Assembly (NCBI GenBank): GCA_025456225.1
Contig: JALOLB010000004.1
Location: forward strand, 1 to 44,262
Length of the DNA stretch: 44,262 nt
DNA from: Thermoanaerobaculaceae bacterium
GTDB taxonomy: Bacteria; Acidobacteriota; Thermoanaerobaculia; Thermoanaerobaculales; Thermoanaerobaculaceae
Direction: 5' to 3'
Part shown: one piece after another, positions 8,334 through 15,986 of the stretch
Numbering within the stretch: position 1 is the first letter of the stretch
Layout of the letters: every line of letters begins with the position of its first letter
Translations under genes and position numbers: made by a program
Notes under the pieces: model-generated
What the model saw: the letters and a program-made list of their open reading frames with translations, nothing else
The model's database searches: none
What the model was told of the DNA's origin: nothing

Positions 8334-9932
8334 TCAGTGGTCGCAGACGTTCTCACCGGACACGAGGGTGCCGGCCATCCAGGCGCTGACGAGGGCCTCG
8401 GGGGTGTCCGAGGGGACGCCCACCACGACCTGGATGCCGTGCCCTGTGAAGAGCTGCTGGGCGCGGGAGCCCATCCCTCCGGCAAGGATGAGGTGGGCGC
8501 CGCGCTCGGCGAGCCACGGCGGCAGCAGCCCGGGCTGGTGCTCGGGCGCCTGCACGTCCTGGCGGGCGAGGATCTCGCGCCGGCCGGTGTCAACGTCGAC
8601 GAGGGCGAACGCCGCGCAGTGCCCGAAGTGCTGGGCGAGGCGGCCATCGGCAAGGGGAATCGCAATTCGCATGGGTTGCTCCTGTTTCCTTTCAGGGTTC
8701 GCTGACGCCGGCTCCGGCAGGGTTGCACCCGCCAGAGCCAGCAGAGGCGTGAAAGCACGGTCGAAGGCCTCGGCGATCGGGGCGATGGTCCACGGCAGGC
8801 GCAGCACCGTGCCGGCGTCGCCGGTGGTCGCGATCGCCGGATGCATCGGGATGCGGCCCAGGAACGGCACGCTCATCTCGGATGCCATCCTCTCTCCGGC
8901 GCCGGCGCCGAAGACATCGGTGACATGACCGCAGGAAGGGCAGACCATGGAGCTCATGTTCTCCACCACACCGAGCACGGGCAGACCGAGCTGGCGGCAG
9001 AAGGTGACGGACTTGCGCACCGCGGCGATGGCCACGTCCTGGGGGGTGGTGACGACGACGGCGCCATCGGCGTGACCGAGAAGCTGGCACGCGGAGAGCG
9101 GCTCGTCGCCGGTGCCGGGGGGGGCGTCCACCACCAGGAGGTCGAGGTCGCCCCACTCGACGTCGCGCAGGAGCTGCTCGATCACCTTGGCCTTCATCGG
9201 GCCGCGCCAGATCACCGCCTGGTCCCGGCCGTCCAGCAGCAACCCCACGGACATCACCTTGACCCCGCAGACCTCGATCGGGATCAGCGCCTCGCCGACG
9301 ACGACAGGTCGCTGCCCTTCGATCCCGGCCATCGTGGGCACACTCGGTCCGTGCACGTCCACGTCGAGAAGCCCCACCGCCAGGCCGGCGCGGGCAGCAG
9401 CGGCAGCAAGGCTCACCGCCACCGTGCTCTTGCCGACCCCGCCCTTGCCCGACAGCACGATGATCTGGTGGCGGATGGCTGCCACCCGCGCGCGGAGCTG
9501 CTCGGCTTCGGCGACGCGGGCCGCGGCCTGGCGGGCCTGCTCGGAGCGCCCGTCTTCGCCGCCGCGGAGCGCGTCCCGGCAGGCGGCGTGCAGCGTCTCG
9601 GCGGCCAGTGCGGCGCAGTGTCGTGACTCCTCGGGCAGCCCGCCCAGCTCCTGCAGCACCTCGCCGGGGCCGATTGCCAGCGCCTGGTCGAGCGGCAGGC
9701 CGCGCGCCAGCTCGGTCACCGCACTTCCGGAGGCCAGCGACGGGGCACAGCCGGTGGTCGCAAAGCGCGCCTCGGTGATCCGCTCCGCCTTGCAGCACAG
9801 CCAGATCTCCATGGTGTCGCCGCACGTCCCGGTGATCCGAGCGTACCCGTCGAAGACCAGAGACGCCCCAAGGTTGCGGGGGGATTGGGCGTGATCGAGA
9901 AATGCAGGGGATGGCTCAAGCTCTGATTGCAC
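8334..9932 (-). CDS. IscU-like / Mrp (ApbC) P-loop / ORP (NifX-fold) triple-domain fusion
   Basis: A 532-residue protein with three domains. Residues about 8-125 resemble an IscU/NifU scaffold: NLGA, GTCGDTMEIWL, TTGCAPSLASGSAVTELARG and HCAALAAETLHAAC, with Cys at 37, 62, 106 and 118. Residues about 155-400 are an Mrp/NBP35-type ATPase with Walker A GKGGVGKST (162-170), DAPPGTGDEP and the cluster-binding CPSC (331-334). From 421 a NifX/ORP domain follows (MRIAIPLADGRLAQHFGHCAAFALVD). Mrp fused to an ORP domain matches MrpORP of Desulfovibrio; the N-terminal scaffold is an addition. No stop separates Mrp and ORP, but an ATG at 8672 with CAGGAG six bases upstream could also give a free ORP domain. 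GTG at 9932 follows GGAGGAG and overlaps the preceding ATPase gene by 17 bases. Confidence 0.88.
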   Translation of the reverse strand: MQSELEPSPAFLDHAQSPRNLGASLVFDGYARITGTCGDTMEIWLCCKAERITEARFATTGCAPSLASGSAVTELARGLPLDQALAIGPGEVLQELGGLPEESRHCAALAAETLHAACRDALRGGEDGRSEQARQAAARVAEAEQLRARVAAIRHQIIVLSGKGGVGKSTVAVSLAAAAARAGLAVGLLDVDVHGPSVPTMAGIEGQRPVVVGEALIPIEVCGVKVMSVGLLLDGRDQAVIWRGPMKAKVIEQLLRDVEWGDLDLLVVDAPPGTGDEPLSACQLLGHADGAVVVTTPQDVAIAAVRKSVTFCRQLGLPVLGVVENMSSMVCPSCGHVTDVFGAGAGERMASEMSVPFLGRIPMHPAIATTGDAGTVLRLPWTIAPIAEAFDRAFTPLLALAGATLPEPASANPERKQEQPMRIAIPLADGRLAQHFGHCAAFALVDVDTGRREILARQDVQAPEHQPGLLPPWLAERGAHLILAGGMGSRAQQLFTGHGIQVVVGVPSDTPEALVSAWMAGTLVSGENVCDH

Positions 9933-10800
9933 TCGCTCCTCCAATGGCCTGCAGGCGAGCCCACAGCGCCGTGATCTCGTCAGCGGCGGGACCTTTCAGC
10001 TCGACAACCGGACGACCCTGCACCTGGGCCGTGGTGACGGTCAGGTCGTAAGGGATGCGCCCAACGACCTGCGCCCCCTGCGCCCGCGCCAGCTCCTCGA
10101 TGTCGGCGGTCAGCTCCGGGTGAAGGTCCCACTTGTTCACGCACACGCTCGGGGGCACGCCGAAGTGCCGGCAGAGCTCGAGCACGCGCTCGAGGTCGTG
10201 GCGCCCCGACGGTGTCGGCTCGGTCACCACCAGCACCCCCGTCGCCTCGCTCAGAGAGGCGATGACCGGGCAGCCGATGCCCGGCGGGCCGTCCACCAGC
10301 ACCCACGTCTCACCCCGTTCCACGGCCAACTTCCGGGCCTCCCGGCGCACCAGGGTGACGAGCTTGCCCGAGCTCTCCCCGCCGGGGTCGAGACGGGCAT
10401 GCACCATGGGGCCGACCCGAGTCTCGGACACGTACAGCTCACCGCAGCGGCGGGACGGGAAGTCGATGGCCGCCGCCGGACAGATCCGGACACACAGGCC
10501 GCACCCCTCGCACAGCAGCGGCTCCACGGCGTAGGAGCCGTTGTGAGCCAGGATCGCGCCGGCGCGACAGAGCGGCGCACACGCCCCACAACCCGTGCAC
10601 GCCTCGGCCCGGATCATCGCCTCGTGCCCCGCGAAGAACGGCTCGCTGCGGAGCACCACGGGGTGTAGCAGCAGGTGCAGGTCGGCAGCGTCCACGTCGC
10701 AGTCGGCCAGCACCGCGCGGCCGGCCAGCACCGCCAGGGAGCCCAGCACGCTCGTCTTGCCGGTGCCGCCCTTGCCGCTCAGGACGACGAGCTCCCTCAC
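9916..10800 (-). CDS. MinD/ParA-type ATPase with inserted 2x[4Fe-4S] ferredoxin domain (second of a pair)
   Basis: A 294-residue P-loop ATPase. Walker A SGKGGTGKTS lies at 8-17. Two ferredoxin motifs, CTGCGACAPLCRAGA and CEGCGLCVRICPAAA, lie near residues 65-110, and VLVDGPPGIGCPV provides Walker B. This architecture is that of the two MinD-like ATPases of the Desulfovibrio ORP complex. GTG at 10800 overlaps the stop of the first ATPase gene (GTGA), so the pair is translationally coupled. It is likely cytosolic and an ATP-driven partner in assembling or positioning a metal-sulfur protein; that role is inferred from the family. Confidence 0.9.
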   Translation of the reverse strand: MRELVVLSGKGGTGKTSVLGSLAVLAGRAVLADCDVDAADLHLLLHPVVLRSEPFFAGHEAMIRAEACTGCGACAPLCRAGAILAHNGSYAVEPLLCEGCGLCVRICPAAAIDFPSRRCGELYVSETRVGPMVHARLDPGGESSGKLVTLVRREARKLAVERGETWVLVDGPPGIGCPVIASLSEATGVLVVTEPTPSGRHDLERVLELCRHFGVPPSVCVNKWDLHPELTADIEELARAQGAQVVGRIPYDLTVTTAQVQGRPVVELKGPAADEITALWARLQAIGGASAIRA

Positions 10801-11699
10801 AGGTTCACCCCCTCGTCCACGGCGTAGAACACCCGGCGGCCGCAGGTGCGGACCATCACCGCGTGGCGCGCCATCTCGGCGAGGCGGTCGAGCAAAGCGA
10901 GAAAGGCTGGTCGCAGCTCGGGGCAGGCACTCACCACGGGAAGACCCCGCGCGTAGGCCTCGGCAATGCGCCGATCCTGGGGAATCTCCATGAGAATCGG
11001 GATGCCCTCCTTCGCACAGTACTCGTGGACCCGGGCATCGCCGGCGCCGGCACGGTTGACGATGACGCCGAATGGCAGCCCCAGCCGGCGCACCGTCTCC
11101 ACCGCCAGCTCGAGGTCGTTCAGGCCGAAGGGCGTGGGCTCCGTGACCAGGACCACCACGTCGGCGCCGCGAACGGCCGCGACCACCGGGCACGAGGTAC
11201 CGGGAGGGGCATCCACGATCTGGAGCTCCTCCCCATCTCCGCGCGCCCGCACCGCCCGCACCACCGGCGGCGCAAGGGTCTGCCCGACGTCCAACCTCCC
11301 CGTGATGAGGGTGATGGTGCCAGCCTGGATCTCGGTGAGCTCGCCGATCCGGCGGGGCTCCTCCCGGAGGGCGCCGGCCGGGCACAGGCGCACGCACGCG
11401 CCACACGCGTGGCAGAGGCCGGGGAAGACGTGTGCGCCAGTCGGGAGCACGATGATTCCACCGAACTGGCACGTCTCGCCGCAGGTGCCGCACGCCGTGC
11501 AGGCGTCGAGGTCGACGGCCGGCGTCGGCAGCGTGACATCCTCGCGAAAGGTCTGTTCTCCCGCCAGGAACAGGTGACAGTTCGGCTCCTCGACATCGCA
11601 GTCGAGCAGCCGCACCGGCCGGTCGGCCGCGAGAGCGAGGGAGAGGGCGACCGTGGTCTTGCCCGTGCCGCCCTTTCCCGAGGCGATGGCGACGATCAC
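10797..11699 (-). CDS. MinD/ParA-type ATPase with inserted 2x[4Fe-4S] ferredoxin domain (first of a pair)
   Basis: A 300-residue P-loop ATPase with Walker A ASGKGGTGKTT (7-17), cluster motifs CTACGTCGETCQFGG and CHACGACVRLCPAGA (about 67-110), then IVDAPPGTSCPV and VTEPTPFGLNDLELAVE. It is clearly homologous to the next gene but not a recent copy. GTG at 11699 overlaps the ORP-like gene's stop by 4 bases. Tandem ferredoxin-MinD pairs are a fixed part of ORP gene clusters. Confidence 0.9.
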   Translation of the reverse strand: MIVAIASGKGGTGKTTVALSLALAADRPVRLLDCDVEEPNCHLFLAGEQTFREDVTLPTPAVDLDACTACGTCGETCQFGGIIVLPTGAHVFPGLCHACGACVRLCPAGALREEPRRIGELTEIQAGTITLITGRLDVGQTLAPPVVRAVRARGDGEELQIVDAPPGTSCPVVAAVRGADVVVLVTEPTPFGLNDLELAVETVRRLGLPFGVIVNRAGAGDARVHEYCAKEGIPILMEIPQDRRIAEAYARGLPVVSACPELRPAFLALLDRLAEMARHAVMVRTCGRRVFYAVDEGVNL

Positions 11700-12058
11700 G
11701 CCCAGTGCCCCGCCACGTCGGCCGCGTCGGCCTCCTTCAGGCGGCCGGCCGCCAGGCTTGCCACCGCCTCTGCCACCGTACCCTCGGCACCGGTGAACAC
11801 CTTGACCTCGCCAGCCATAAGCGCTGCAAACGCCTTTGGGCCGCAGTGGCCGGTGACGATGGCCTCGGCCCCGGCGCGGCAGACGAGCGCCGCGGCCTGG
11901 ACCCCGGCACCCTGCGCCGCGTCCAGCGCCTGCGTGTTTGGGATCTCGGTCAGCTCGCGGCTTTCCGTGTCGATCAGCACGAAGGTGCGGGCACGGCCGA
12001 AGCGGGGATCGACCGGGGCGTCCCAGGCCGCATGCTGTGCGGTGATGGCGACCTTCAT
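11696..12058 (-). CDS. ORP-like protein (dinitrogenase iron-molybdenum cofactor/NifX fold)
   Basis: A 120-residue protein covering the whole NifX-type domain: MKVAITAQ at the start, DPRFGRARTFVLIDTES, then GAGVQAAALVCRAGAEAIVTGHCGPKAFAALMAGEVKVFTGAEGTV. Its length equals that of the orange protein of Desulfovibrio (about 117 residues), which holds a Mo-Cu-sulfide cluster non-covalently. Whether this one binds Mo, Cu or another metal cannot be read from sequence. ATG at 12058 overlaps the DUF5320 stop (ATGA). Confidence 0.85.
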   Translation of the reverse strand: MKVAITAQHAAWDAPVDPRFGRARTFVLIDTESRELTEIPNTQALDAAQGAGVQAAALVCRAGAEAIVTGHCGPKAFAALMAGEVKVFTGAEGTVAEAVASLAAGRLKEADAADVAGHWA

Positions 12059-12420
12059 CCCTTGCCTCCCGACCCGCCGTCGGTGTCGCGGTTGGAAGCG
12101 CCGTCGATCTGGGCGCGCACGGCCGCGAGCTCGCTCTCCAGCGCCCTGGCGCGTGCCTCGAGCCACTGTTTCTCGCTCACGGGAGCGCCAGCAGGCATCT
12201 CTCCCCGTGCCCAACCGGGCACGCCCGTGGCCCGGAATGTGTGACGCCAGCCGCGGCCACCGCGGCCGCCTCCGGCATGCCCCCGCCCCCGGCCGAAGCC
12301 GCGACCGGCTCCAAACCCCGGCTGGGCGGACGTGGAAGCCTGTGACGCTCCGCAATGCCCGAGCCCACGGCCCGTCATCGGTCCTTCTCGCAGCGGTCCT
12401 GTGCGATCTCCTCCTGGCAT
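12055..12420 (-). CDS. DUF5320-type Gly/Arg-rich protein
   Basis: A 121-residue protein with the DUF5320 opening MPGGDRTGPLREGPMTGRG, a Gly/Arg-rich middle (GAGRGFGRGRGHAGGG) and a C-terminal coiled-coil-like helix (SEKQWLEARARALESELAAVRAQIDG). DUF5320 proteins accompany NifX/ORP and MinD genes in many anaerobes; their function is unknown. The ATG has an extended GAGGAGGAG ribosome site. It ends inside the start of the ORP-like gene. Confidence 0.82.
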   Translation of the reverse strand: MPGGDRTGPLREGPMTGRGLGHCGASQASTSAQPGFGAGRGFGRGRGHAGGGRGGRGWRHTFRATGVPGWARGEMPAGAPVSEKQWLEARARALESELAAVRAQIDGASNRDTDGGSGGKG

Positions 12421-12435
12421 GATCTCCTCCTCCTC

Positions 12436-13080
12436 TCAGCTCTGTGGGCCGGCCCCACCACGGGGGCCTTTGCCCTTGCCACGGCCCTGTCCCTGACCTG
12501 CTCCGCGGCCGTCGCGCGGCGGAGCACCACGTCCACCGCCCGGGCGCGCACCGCCAGGCCGGGGTTCGCCCTGGTGGCACGGTCCCTGTCCACGACCGGT
12601 GCCTGGGCCCTCACCACGGGGTCCGGTTCCATCACCTCTCGGCATGGTCTCCTCCCTTTCTTCAACCGGCTGGCCCCGCCGGCAGCGACGGCCCATGCGG
12701 CCATGTCGTCGGCCGTGGCAGCCCGGCATCGACAGCGAGGGACTGGGTAGCTGGCCGGACAGGTAGGCGGCGATGATCAGCTCCACATCCCCGGCCAGGA
12801 ACGGGACGAGCCTCAACCCGAAAGACGCCGCCTGCTCGGCCACTGCCCTCGAGACGGCACCGCACAGAACGGTTCGAATTCCCTGGCTCGAGAGGGCCGC
12901 CAGCTTGGCGCCACCGGTTTCGGGCAGCTCCAGCTCGGTGCGATCACCGGCCTTCCCGTCCTGCACGGTGAGCAGGAGCGCCCGGCTCGACACATCGAGC
13001 ACCGGGGAGACCCGCTCACCCCACACCGTCACGGCGATTCGATCCTGTCCCATCCATGGAGCGGAAGGAGCAACTCGCAT
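12436..13080 (-). CDS. NifX/ORP-like domain fused in frame to a DUF5320-like tail
   Basis: A 214-residue reading frame. Residues about 10-120 are a NifX-type domain (DRIAVTVWGERVSPVLDVSSRALLL, GIRTVLCGAVSRAVAEQAASFGLRLVPFLAGDVELIIAAYLSGQL), ending in a basic Cys patch (MPGCHGRRHGRMGRRCRRGQ). Without a stop it runs into MPRGDGTGPRGEGPGTGRGQ, a DUF5320-like sequence. An internal ATG at 12645 is preceded by GGGAGGAG at three bases, so the tail (69 residues) may also be made as a separate protein. It is the first gene of the cluster, 77 bases downstream of the sigma-54 activator gene. ATG at 13080 lacks a strong ribosome site; an alternative start lies nine codons in. Confidence 0.75.
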   Translation of the reverse strand: MRVAPSAPWMGQDRIAVTVWGERVSPVLDVSSRALLLTVQDGKAGDRTELELPETGGAKLAALSSQGIRTVLCGAVSRAVAEQAASFGLRLVPFLAGDVELIIAAYLSGQLPSPSLSMPGCHGRRHGRMGRRCRRGQPVEEREETMPRGDGTGPRGEGPGTGRGQGPCHQGEPRPGGARPGGGRGAPPRDGRGAGQGQGRGKGKGPRGGAGPQS

Positions 13081-13157
13081 GCCATTTGTGCTCCGAGAGC
13101 GTAACTACCCAGTGCAGTGTGACCTGACTGGCACCCATGGCGCAGGAATGACAGTGT

Positions 13158-14576
13158 TCAGTCGCTGGAATGCGGCTCTATGGAGCCAGACTGTCGCGTG
13201 GATGCAATGGTTCCTGCCCTGGTGCGACGCCTGCCGTCCGTGTCGGGCAGTGTCAAACCCAGCTCCTTGACCTTGCGAAAGAAGGTGGCGCGGTGCATCC
13301 CCAGATCGCGCGCCGCGGCCTGCCGGTTGTTGTGGTTGCGGCGCAGCGCGTCATGGATCGCCTCGGCCTCCGCCGCGTGAACCGCTCCGGCGAGGTCGCT
13401 GGCTCGCGCCACGCGCCCGTGGAGCGGCTCGGGAAGATGCCTCGGCTCGATGCGCTGGCCGCGACAGAGCACGAACGCATGCTCGATTGCATTCTCGAGC
13501 TCGCGCACGTTGCCTGGCCAGTCGTGGGCGACCAGCAGCGCCAGGGCGTCGGGCGACACGCCGCTCACGGTGCGGCCCTGCCGGCAGTTGAGCGCGCTCG
13601 TGAAATGCTCGACGAGCAGGGGAATGTCCTCGCGGCGGCGGCGCAGCGGCGGCAGCTCGAGCCGCACGACGTTGATGCGGTAGAACAGGTCCTCCCGGAA
13701 CGAGCCTGCTCGCACCAGCTCCCGCAGGTCGCGGTTGGTGGCAGCGATGATCCGGGCGCTGGTGGGGATGGACGTGTTGCTGCCGAGGGGCTCGAAGGCA
13801 TGCTCCTGGAGGACGCGCAGGAGCTTGACCTGTACCGTGGGAGTCAGCTCCCCGACCTCGTCGAGCAGCAGGGTGCCGCGCTCGGCGCTGGCGAACCGTC
13901 CGGGGCGGTCGCGGTCGGCGCCCGTGAAGGCGCCGGCCCGAACCCCGAACAGCTCGGCCTCGATCAGGGACTCGGGAATCGCCGCGCAGTTCACGGCCAC
14001 GAACGGGCCGCGCCGCCGCTGGCTGGCACCGTGGATGGCCCGGGCGAGCAGCTCCTTGCCGGTCCCGGTCTCGCCCTCGAGGAGGACCGCACAGTCGCTG
14101 TCGGCGATGGCTGGGAGAATGTCGAAGATCCGGCGCATGCTCACGCTGTGGCTCACCAGCTCGCCGATCTGGAACCGGCCTTCGAGCTCGCGGCGCAGCT
14201 CCTCGACGACTGTGAGGTCACGGAATGTCTCGGCGCCGCCGAGGACCTCGCCCGCGGCGTTGCGCAGGAGCGCCGTGGAGATGGAGATCGGGATCCGGCG
14301 GCCGTCCCCGTCGATGATGAAGCAGGGCTGGTTGATGATCGGCTTCCTGCTCTCGATGGTACGGCGGAGAGCGCAGGCGCCCTCGCACAGGCTCGCCCGG
14401 AACACGTCGGAGCAGCGCTGGCCGATCGCTTCCCGGCGGGGAATCCCGGTGATCTCCTCCGCCGCCCGGTTGAACGAGGTGATCCGCCAGTCGAGGTCGA
14501 CCGTGAACACCCCGTCCGAGATGCTCTCGAGGATGCTCTCGGTGGGCTCGGGCGGCTGCTGGCGCTTTCTCAACAC
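13158..14576 (-). CDS. PAS domain sigma-54-dependent transcriptional activator
   Basis: A 472-residue bacterial enhancer-binding protein. A PAS domain (about 12-115, ILESISDGVFTVDLDWRITSFN) carries a Cys cluster, C..VFRASLCEGAC, that could bind a cofactor or sense redox. The AAA+ domain has Walker A GETGTGKE (168-175), the sigma-54 contact loop GAFTGA (215-220) and LLLDEVGE (236-243). A Fis-type HTH lies at the end (ALRRNHNNRQAAARDLGMHRATFFRKVKELGL). GTG at 14576 has GAGAGGTG just upstream. ORP operons of Desulfovibrio are controlled by sigma-54 and a cognate activator of this type, so it is the likely regulator of the minus-strand genes that follow. I could not find a convincing -24/-12 promoter for them. 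Confidence 0.93.
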   Translation of the reverse strand: MLRKRQQPPEPTESILESISDGVFTVDLDWRITSFNRAAEEITGIPRREAIGQRCSDVFRASLCEGACALRRTIESRKPIINQPCFIIDGDGRRIPISISTALLRNAAGEVLGGAETFRDLTVVEELRRELEGRFQIGELVSHSVSMRRIFDILPAIADSDCAVLLEGETGTGKELLARAIHGASQRRRGPFVAVNCAAIPESLIEAELFGVRAGAFTGADRDRPGRFASAERGTLLLDEVGELTPTVQVKLLRVLQEHAFEPLGSNTSIPTSARIIAATNRDLRELVRAGSFREDLFYRINVVRLELPPLRRRREDIPLLVEHFTSALNCRQGRTVSGVSPDALALLVAHDWPGNVRELENAIEHAFVLCRGQRIEPRHLPEPLHGRVARASDLAGAVHAAEAEAIHDALRRNHNNRQAAARDLGMHRATFFRKVKELGLTLPDTDGRRRTRAGTIASTRQSGSIEPHSSD

Positions 14577-14867
14577 TTCACCTCTCAGGCCGGAGAGGGA
14601 GGGATCCGGCGAGTTGCCTGCACCGGCTTCGATGTCCGGTGGGCTCCATGCGATCCTAGGCCCGCCGAAGCTCGTCCGCAACCTGTGGACCCGTCATCAC
14701 GACGGCCGGAGTTCCCCCACACTCGACCAAGGCGCTGCCGCGTCAGGCAGCGTGGGTCGGTGCGGCACCACGATCCTGCCCCTGGCTGGAGGATGGGGAA
14801 GGTAGGCCGGAAACGGTGTGTCCGCCGGCGGGCTGTAGTCCGAGCTCCTCCAGTGGTGCGGTCGAGG
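14577..14867. other. Spacer between the molybdopterin-like protein gene and the sigma-54 activator
   Basis: About 290 bases with no supportable gene. It holds a perfect 7-bp stem (CGCTGCC/GGCAGCG, 14733-14752) downstream of the 14868-15935 gene. The activator's promoter should also lie here. I could not pick out a clear -10/-35 or -24/-12 pair. Confidence 0.5.
14733..14752 (-). terminator. Possible terminator hairpin
   Basis: CGCTGCC-GCGTCA-GGCAGCG forms a perfect 7-bp stem with a six-base loop, about 115 bases beyond the stop of the molybdopterin-like protein gene and before the sigma-54 activator. No U-tract follows, so intrinsic termination is uncertain. Confidence 0.3.
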
Positions 14868-15935
14868 CTACAGCGTGCCGAGACGGATCTCCTGGACGGA
14901 GTGGACGCTGCGGTCGATGAAGAAGTCGTTGCGCACCACGAGGCGGAACGGGCCGCGGTCGTCGAGAGGCTTGTCGTCCTCGGTGGCGCCCAGGACCAGG
15001 TTGTCGGGGTCGCCGAAGACCTCGCGCCCCGACATGAGCGTGCGGTAGCCATCGGCGGCGGTGACCAGGATCCACAGGCGGTCGAGGTCGGTGCCGGCCG
15101 GGACGTGCGGCGCCACGACCTGCGCGAGAGAAGGCCCGGTCCAGGAGTGCATACCGTGGAAGCCGCGGCCCATGCCGAAGCTGGCGTCGGTGAAGCTCAG
15201 GCGGCTCAGCGCCCCGAGCGCCGCAGCGTTGAGAGGCACCGATGTGCCGTCCAGTCGGTGCAGCAGGACGGTCGGTCCGGGCTTCGCCCCCTTCTTCATG
15301 TGTGCGGGGACCTTGACGCCGACCTGTCTGACGCTGACTTCGACCACGTCCTCCACGAAGCGCACCGGCCAGCCGTCACCCGCGGCGACCAGGCAGACAC
15401 CCTTCGGGACCGAGAGGTCGGGCACCTTCTTCTCGGTGTGGCAGTCGCCACAGCCCTCCGGGATCTTCAACCCCGCCCGCGCCCCGACCTCGAGCCAGCC
15501 GTCGGGCTGGGCGAGAGGCGGGATCTCGTCGTGGTGGTGCGGGACGAGCAGACGCAAGCGGTTGGCCAGCAGCACCCGACCACCCTGCATCCCCATCTCG
15601 AGCTCGCCGATGGAGAGCAGCGCCTCCTGCCCGTTTCGGCCCTCCACGACGACGAGGAGGTCGATCGGGCGGTTGAAGCCGTCCTCGACCTTCTTCGTGA
15701 CGGCGGCCCTGCCGACGAGAGAGAACAGGGTGGGGCCGGAGACCTCGTAGGTGCCGCGGTAGCGCCCGTCCGGCCAGGCGACCCTGACCCTGTCGGACAC
15801 CCGGGGCAGCTCGGCGAGAACCGTGGCATCGGCCTTGATCTCGGTCTTCACGCATCCGGTCACGGCGACCTGGGCATGGATCGTGCCAGCAACCAGGAGA
15901 AGGACGAGGACGACAAGGGCTCGAGCAGGGCGCAT
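14868..15935 (-). CDS. Exported protein with two molybdopterin-binding-like domains and one CxxCH
   Basis: A 355-residue protein with a signal peptide (residues 1-21, LVVLVLLLVAGTIHAQ). Two related beta-rich domains (about 30-131 and 185-355) each resemble the oxidoreductase molybdopterin-binding (sulfite-oxidase) fold pattern: ...YEVSGPTLFSLVG...LLVVVEGRNGQEALLSIGELEM and ...WTGPSLAQVVAPHVP...WILVTAADGYRTLMSGREVF...RGPFRLVVRND. Between them are a HHHDE cluster (133-137) and a single haem-type motif CGDCH (162-166). The catalytic Cys of sulfite oxidases is not evident, so cofactor binding is unproven. ATG at 15935 has GGAGGATCCCC upstream. It follows the TonB-dependent receptor by 51 bases and is probably co-transcribed. 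Its last 31 codons recur as a relic at 2172-2266. Confidence 0.65.
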   Translation of the reverse strand: MRPARALVVLVLLLVAGTIHAQVAVTGCVKTEIKADATVLAELPRVSDRVRVAWPDGRYRGTYEVSGPTLFSLVGRAAVTKKVEDGFNRPIDLLVVVEGRNGQEALLSIGELEMGMQGGRVLLANRLRLLVPHHHDEIPPLAQPDGWLEVGARAGLKIPEGCGDCHTEKKVPDLSVPKGVCLVAAGDGWPVRFVEDVVEVSVRQVGVKVPAHMKKGAKPGPTVLLHRLDGTSVPLNAAALGALSRLSFTDASFGMGRGFHGMHSWTGPSLAQVVAPHVPAGTDLDRLWILVTAADGYRTLMSGREVFGDPDNLVLGATEDDKPLDDRGPFRLVVRNDFFIDRSVHSVQEIRLGTL

Positions 15936-15986
15936 GGGGATCCTCCAGGAGGGAAGGGGCGGCGCGTGCCGCCCGGTCACGCTGTT

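Noticed and set aside
13129-13144. TGGCAC-N5-GCGCA, spaced like a sigma-54 -24/-12 promoter
   Set aside because: It lies on the plus strand and would transcribe antisense into the activator gene, away from the ORP cluster. The -12 half matches only at GC.
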